64,000 nt of DNA from Mactra quadrangularis. Lineage: Eukaryota; Mollusca; Bivalvia; Venerida; Mactridae. The position numbers and the translations under genes are program-made. The stretch is taken from contig CM046301.1 of the NCBI GenBank assembly GCA_025267735.1, positions 58,919,872-58,983,871 on the forward strand, in the 5' to 3' direction. The notes under the pieces were generated by a model. The model saw only the letters and a list, made by a program, of their open reading frames with translations, was not told where the DNA came from and did not search any database. This document shows positions 58,953 through 64,000 of the stretch, piece after piece. Positions within the stretch are counted from its first letter, which is position 1; the number at the start of each line of letters is the position of its first letter.

Positions 58953-59655
58953 CTCTGTAAACAGAGATCCTGTTCTACTCGCGTTGTCGTACTGGATCTC
59001 TACTTAGTCAATGCAAGGTCACGTCGAGATGAACTTTGTGTCGACCAATCAATGCGTAGCTTTCATCTAGACGAAAACACTATTAATCACATTTTGATTT
59101 CGTAATTTCTATTTTTAGACGAAGGTTTGCGAGCTAATTGAACAGCGGTATTATTCACAGTCTGCGATTGGACGACTCATTTCAAATTGCGTTACGAAGA
59201 CGGTGTAAACAAGTTAATTATCATAACAATTTCGTCATAAAGTTAAAAAAGCTAAAGCAAGGTTTTTTTTAGTCTACAATTAGTATCACTATTCAGTCGA
59301 CTCTTGACAGTAACTTCCCTGATCATCAAGTCACACACTTACTGTTAACATACGGCGCAGATTGCAGCCACAGTATACAGTGCATGACTCTTACAGGTAC
59401 CCATTTACACCTGGGTGGAGTGAAGCAATGACAGGTAAATTTCTTGCCCAAGGAAATTAGCAGTGCCCCTAGTGGAATTCGAACCCAGGACCTCTCGATC
59501 CCTAAGCGCGCGTACCACTGAACTACTGCTTCTGTTCATCATAAATATTATGATGCGAAAAGGTCACCTGAACGTGACCCTCGTTTAAAAACGCCAAGAT
59601 CTAAATTAGCGAGTAGGCTAGAACATTTTAGATCGGGTTTTAATCAGATTGCAGC
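58953..59655 (+). repeat. R400 copy 2, split by a SINE-2-containing insertion
   Basis: The first part is 58953-59243 (ending AACAATTTCGTCATAAAG). The second is 59536-59655 (CATCATAAATATTATGATG, AGGTCACCTGAACGTGACCC, TAGATCGGGTTTTAAT). In copy 3 these parts are adjacent. The intervening ~290 bp carries a SINE-2. TCATAAA at both junctions may be the target duplication. Confidence 0.8.
59385..59534 (-). mobile_element. SINE-2 family copy inside R400
   Basis: The best SINE-2 copy here: GGTACCCATTTACACCTGGG, TTTCTTGCCCAAGGAAATTA, AATTCGAACCCAGGACCTCT and CGATCCCTAAGCGCG. On the minus strand the last blocks give a tRNA-like B box (GGTCCTGGGTTCGAATTCC). Confidence 0.8.
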
Positions 59656-60232
59656 CATTCCAAATCTCATAGAATTAAATAAATTAGTTCCAAATAAAGA
59701 TATCACGCTTTCCAGAAATACAAGCTTATTTAAGATAAATCTCGTTAACATAGCTCGATGCAATGAAGCAGAAAAATCGGCCATATAGTTGGGAAAACGC
59801 ATATAAAGAGTTTCAATGTTTATACAAATACTACAAAGTATTGTACGTAAAGTTTGACCCCGACCTGACCTTTATGCAAGAATATTCACTACATTGAATA
59901 CGAATGAAGTACAAATCCTCGATATCGATCGAAGCATATCGTCAAAGCTCAAGTGTAATTATTACACAGGGATTAATTTTTTAAATATAGTAAAGCGTAC
60001 GTGCCGAAGTGTAAAATAGGCGTGGTATTGATTTTCGTCGGGATATGCGTAGATAAATATTAGATGCAAATGTGAAAAGTCAGATCGGGGTCAATATTAA
60101 CGCACAATATTGTAATTAAAAAGGAACTGTATGTTTAATGGTTAGAATCATTTCTTGCCTCTACATGAAGACAAGCACGATAAAATATACATCGTGTATT
60201 TCGATTTCACTTTACTAATGTGGCTGATTTAC
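59656..60232. other. Gene-free stretch
   Basis: Nothing supportable was seen. Confidence 0.4.
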
Positions 60233-60365
60233 GCCATGTCGTAATTTCGTTTCTTCGCCCCGAAGATTCGAAAAAAACGAAGGCACGGCAAATCCACAGT
60301 CCGGCGTATCTTCGTATTATCGTTTTTTCTAATCTTCGCGGCGAAGAAACGAAAATACGACATGG
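60233..60365. mobile_element. Palindromic MITE (133 bp)
   Basis: The left arm GCCATGTCGTAATTTCGTTT, CTTCGCCCCGAAGATTCG is mirrored by the right arm, reading reversed GCCATGTCGTATTTTCGTTT, CTTCGCCGCGAAGATTAG. The spacer is about 35-40 bases. Same family as the degraded copy at 3890-4225. Confidence 0.8.
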
Positions 60366-60369
60366 CTGA

Positions 60370-60829
60370 CTTAATATCAGTTTATTAACGTTTTATCGTC
60401 ATGTTTTTGTTAATTGTGCCTATCATCTCAAAGAGACATGTTTTTTGTTGTAAAAAACCAACTTTATGTTCTGTGCATCTTTTCACAGAAATTCCTACGA
60501 AAAAGGTTATCGCATCTCAAGTTCATAAAGTTTGCAGTACAAAGTCAGAAGGAAAATAAACATAACTATGATATGATATTCAAAAGATACATAATTATCA
60601 ACATAATTCATAATATCTGAAATTGGTTGGCCCAAAAATGGCTGTATTAAATGTTTCTTGCTTTAGACTTACGATGATTTTTATTGTAATATTTTTTGTG
60701 AAATGCGCCACTGGTCAATATTGTGAGAATTCAAAAGATTTATACCAACAAGAGACACTTACCAAATAGTAGCTCTATTAGTCTTTTCAAAAGCAACACT
60801 ATTGTCCGATAATTACCATCCGAATATGA
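60370..60829. other. Gene-free stretch
   Basis: Nothing supportable was seen. Confidence 0.4.
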
Positions 60830-60962
60830 GTGATTACTTGTATTTAGCTTCCATTGATCATATCCACATCCTGAACGATGTCATTATCTGTTGATAGCTT
60901 CCTGTCTTAAGTTCTAATGTACTATTTCGTAGATTGATTTTTAAACGTGCTTGTAAGATAAT
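60830..60962 (+). repeat. Direct repeat unit E2 (pairs with 54865-54998)
   Basis: Same block order as E1 (ATTACTTGTATTTAGC, CATATCCACATCCTGAACGA, TGTCATTATCTG, GCTTCCTGTC, AGTTCTAAT). Confidence 0.7.
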
Positions 60963-61390
60963 GGTCAAGATTTGCTAACGTTTTTGTCGAGAATGTTTAC
61001 AATATGAACTGTGATAAAGACACGTTCAATACATTGGAAACAAGCGTATCACATATGAAGTGACAGAGATACTCAGTATGTGCTATGTTAAGTGGAAGCA
61101 TTTATACTTACAATAAAGGTTCATCTTGAAATACTTAATTATATGATCTTATCTGATATGACATAATCTTGTGTCGTCATACTGAATATGTGACACAATA
61201 TGCCGTTAAAAGGTATAATCACTGCGAGTAGCCGCATTTTATTTTAAAACATTAATGACTTGTTGATTTTTAAAGTACAAATGTATTACTGAAAAGGGAT
61301 TTGTTGACACTGGATGCTTTATGAATCTATACGTATAGTTCGTTTTTTTCTCACCTGTGGAAACATGAATATTTCCACGGTGACTTCCTG
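60963..61390. other. Gene-free stretch
   Basis: Nothing supportable was seen. Confidence 0.4.
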
Positions 61391-61392
61391 CT

Positions 61393-61701
61393 GTTTGTAT
61401 GTTTTGTTGGGTTTAACGCCGAAGCAACACATTGTGTAGGTTATGTCACGGCGGTCAGTCCTATACTACTCACTGCTCCTCGAGAGGCTAAATCTCTGGA
61501 TTTAGCTGGTTACCAACCACTAGGCGCATAACTCTGTCAGTGACTGACTACTGCCCTACATGATTTAGAATCAATGGTAGAAGGGAAAATGGCCGTAGAA
61601 AATTATTTCATGACCAAGCTCCACGAAAGTATGCCCCGTCCGGAAATCGAATCTACGACCCTTCGATCAGTATATTTGTGCACTGAGCTAGTCGGGCGGG
61701 C
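61393..61701 (-). mobile_element. SINE-1 family, full length
   Basis: On the minus strand: head CCCGCCCGACTAGCTCAGTG with a mutated B box (GTAGATTCGATTTCC), the SINE-1 body, GGCTAAATCTCTGGATTTAGC-like inner block split by substitutions, GACCGCCGTGACATAACCTA and the tail GGCGTTAAACCCAACAAAAC. It directly abuts R400 copy 3, so it may have inserted at the 5' edge of that repeat. Confidence 0.88.
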
Positions 61702-62105
61702 TGCAATCTCCGTAAACAGATATCCTGTAGAGCGTTGTCGTACAGAATCTCTAAGATGTCAATGGAGGGTCACGTCGAGATGACTTATGTCGACCAATCA
61801 ATGCGTAGCTTTCATCTAGACGAAACAATATTATTAACATTTTGATTTCGTAATTTCTATTTTTAGACCAAGGTTTGCGAGCTTATTTAACAGCGGTATT
61901 ATTCACAGTCTGCGATTGGTCGGCTCAAATCAAATTGCGTGACGTTGACGATGTAAACAAGTTACTAATCATAACAATTTCGTCATGAATATTATGATGA
62001 GAAAAGGTCACCTGAACGTGATCCTCGTTTGAAAACGGCCAGATCTAAATTAGCGAGTTGACGAGCGGAAAATTTTAGATCGGGTTTTAATCTGATTAAG
62101 CGGGC
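61700..62105 (+). repeat. R400 copy 3 (uninterrupted)
   Basis: It starts CTGCAATCTCCGTAAACAG and runs through GGGTCACGTCGAGATGACTT, GTCGACCAATCAATGCGTAG, GCGGTATTATTCACAGTCTG, AACAATTTCGTCATGAATAT, AGGTCACCTGAACGTGATCC and TAGATCGGGTTTTAATCTGA. No coding frame is shared with copy 2. It carries ATTGG/CCAAT and CGTCA words, but no promoter role can be shown. Confidence 0.8.
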
Positions 62106-64000
62106 TGTGACTTCGTGCACTCGTGGTAATGTGAAAGTGTGTATTCAATCACCATGAAATTATTTAAACTTTGACAGTTAAGGAAAACTGACCTATATCT
62201 AATTGTATTTCGGGCACACGATGTGTATGCACATCTTCCAGACACGATCACGCACGGCACTTTGCCGTAAACATAGCCGTGGACAATCGTACGGAGATCT
62301 TGAGGGCCATTTGCGGGGTACGCACGATACCTTAGCGCAACAACGGCACATTAATTTCGTAGGTTTCATAATTTAAAATATTTATTGTTGACTAGTTGAG
62401 TTAAAAATGACACGAATACGTACACTTCGCTTGTTTGTTTTGTTGAATGTTCAAACGGGAAAAGTTGAGAAAAGGATTAGAGCAGTTCTATCTTGTCTGA
62501 TTAGGTGGAGATTCCTGTATTTCTGGTGTTTAAGGTTCTGTCTCCCCACCTTGCACGTTCTACTGAGTAGAAGACTCAGTAATGATTGTTTTTGTTGCTC
62601 GCCTTCCCTTTCTTTGGCCCCATATGCAATTATAAACGACTCTACAACTTTAACCTTTCTAAAGGCAATAATAGAAACGTTGACGATTTTCTCATTTATA
62701 TCAGCGAATGACATAGAACCGGTTATATACTACTTTTCATACAGGGTGAAATAGAAGTTGCGCATCGTCCATTTCTTAATACATCGTAACCAAGATAAGT
62801 GATCAAAGCTCATTCCTGCCATTCGTCAAGCGTGATATCCCTTCATCTAACTGCAATTTACTGTCATAATATTTTTTGTAGCAATCCTTTAGTACTTAAA
62901 TAAGTGATGCTTTCTTGTTTGACTGACAGATGACAGACCCAAATTTTTCTTTTTATAGTATATATTGAGGAATTGAGGATGATACCTTAAGTGGACAACA
63001 ACCCTTTTTACCAACAAGGAACTTCTCACCAATTTGTAAATTGCGTTGTTAATTTCTTGAACCAGAAATTTGCTTCAAGATGGATGATGGATTGGACGGA
63101 GAGGTTCAGTGGAGTTACCACCAAGATTTTAAGATCTACCCTCTTGAAAAATTTCTATGGAAACGTTTGAACTATCTTTACACTAAATTGTTGGATGATT
63201 GTTGATGAAATTACATCCTAAACAGCACCACCGCAGCAACCAAGAGAGTGGGGGGGGGAGAGCAATATAAGCCTTCAATATTATGATATGCAGTACATGT
63301 GTGCTGAAGGTACATGTACACATTGAGGGTACACGACTTTTGGCATACCCTGTACATTTGTGTAATAGTGACAATAGTGACTACTTCGTTTTTCATTCAA
63401 TTGAAAAAGTAAAAAACATAATTCTAATTCACTTATTTGAGAGGTATAAGTTATAAGTACATGTATACAAAACGCTACATTTTACTTAATTTTGACCTTT
63501 AGCTTCGGCCCCATATAAGAGACAGATATTTATATTTAAGTATAGGACTGTTCATAATAAATATATCATATGAAAACGAAATGTCGGGCGATTAATCTTT
63601 TACTTGATGCGACATGGGCAAGAATATGACATTTTTTCACATTAACGCGACAGGGCATTTTCAAGATGTTCTTATTTCACTACCAAGTGACTGACAGATA
63701 TGCAGCTTAGCAAAATTTTTTCTCTTTTTCAGTCCAAAATTTGCATTTCATACATGCATTTTCCAAAAATGATGTGTAAAGTGCCAGTACTTTACAAAAA
63801 GCTGAAAACATATTTACTTATCACCATTTTGCGCCATTCCTCTGCACTCAATGGCCCCGATTGTTTTTTTTGGCGATGAAGGGCGCTGTGCATTTTCAAA
63901 CACCAGTGACAAAGTGGAGAATTCTAACAGATGCATGTATAGTGCCTGTAATTTTGACGCAATTGTAAATATTGTCGTTTTAATTAAAATGCAGTAGTTT
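62106..64000. other. Gene-free stretch to the window end
   Basis: GC is locally raised at 62,215-62,345, with words such as CAATCGTACGGAGATCTT that recall the subterminal field of the transposon at 51.5 kb. A small hairpin TACTGAGT-agaag-ACTCAGTA lies near 62,572. ORFs at 62407-62754 overlap on both strands and carry no recognised domain. Confidence 0.35.

Noticed and set aside
62407..62754. 115-codon ORF (plus) overlapping an 87-codon ORF (minus)
   Set aside because: Overlapping open frames on both strands with no domain; chance is likely in a slightly GC-raised region. No confident exon boundaries.
63080..63205. 41-codon ORF MDDGLDGEVQWSYHQDF...
   Set aside because: The residue mix is protein-like but it is too short to separate from chance without homology.
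1..64000. CRISPR array, bacterial operons, riboswitches, rRNA genes
   Set aside because: No regularly spaced short repeats with unique spacers, no ribosome-binding-site-led dense ORFs and no rRNA-like sequence. The DNA is plainly eukaryotic.
1..64000. Hammerhead ribozymes (known in bivalve retroelements)
   Set aside because: I checked CTGATGA words on both strands by eye (for example 31,000; 47,795; 54,150) and none had the matching GAAA core and stems. An RNA motif search would be needed to exclude them fully.

Overview
The window is 64 kb of AT-rich eukaryotic nuclear DNA, and I see no intact host protein-coding gene in it. The content points to an invertebrate, most likely a bivalve mollusc: several tRNA-headed SINE families ending in a shared GGCGTTAA-type 3' tail, an APE-type non-LTR retrotransposon with a CCHC gag-like ORF1, a pogo/Tigger-like element, and many palindromic MITEs in long gene-free stretches. 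The clade call is inference from repeat style; I could not search a database.

Layout. 1-2.5 kb: the 5' half of a non-LTR retrotransposon on the minus strand (ORF1, endonuclease, start of ORF2), running off the left edge. 2.6-20 kb: intergenic or intronic DNA with foldback elements, a short secreted-peptide-like ORF (5.13 kb), a 1.16 kb pogo-like element (8.67-9.83 kb), a 255 bp MITE, three SINE families, and a roughly 0.8 kb direct duplication (14.5 and 17.1 kb). 20.2-20.7 kb: two short minus-strand coding-like segments of unknown function.

21.5-50.25 kb is dominated by a direct segmental duplication: copy A (about 21.53-32.59 kb) and copy B (about 38.12-50.25 kb). They are separated by about 5.5 kb that holds a Mutator-like 793 bp element with a 9 bp target duplication and a 171 bp tandem satellite. 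Each copy has private transposon insertions whose empty site is preserved in the other. Copy A has a 585 bp insertion carrying two heat-shock-element arrays and a TATA box, a SINE, and a LINE 3' end. Copy B has three SINEs and a LINE reverse-transcriptase fragment. Parts of the two copies stay near-identical while the rest has diverged.

51.3-53.3 kb: a decayed LINE reverse transcriptase split exactly by a 1.17 kb DNA transposon. 53.4-64 kb: more gene-poor DNA with a 51 bp minimal MITE, a 173 bp palindrome made of two inverted copies of a coding-like exon end, three copies of an unclassified ~400 bp repeat (one split by a SINE), a strong foldback at 60.2 kb, and further SINEs.

The genes do not form a pathway. 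The biology is transposition, duplication and decay. The most novel-looking items are the heat-shock-promoter-bearing insertion, the paired duplication with reciprocal insertions and conserved blocks, the 51 bp MITE, and the exon-derived palindrome.
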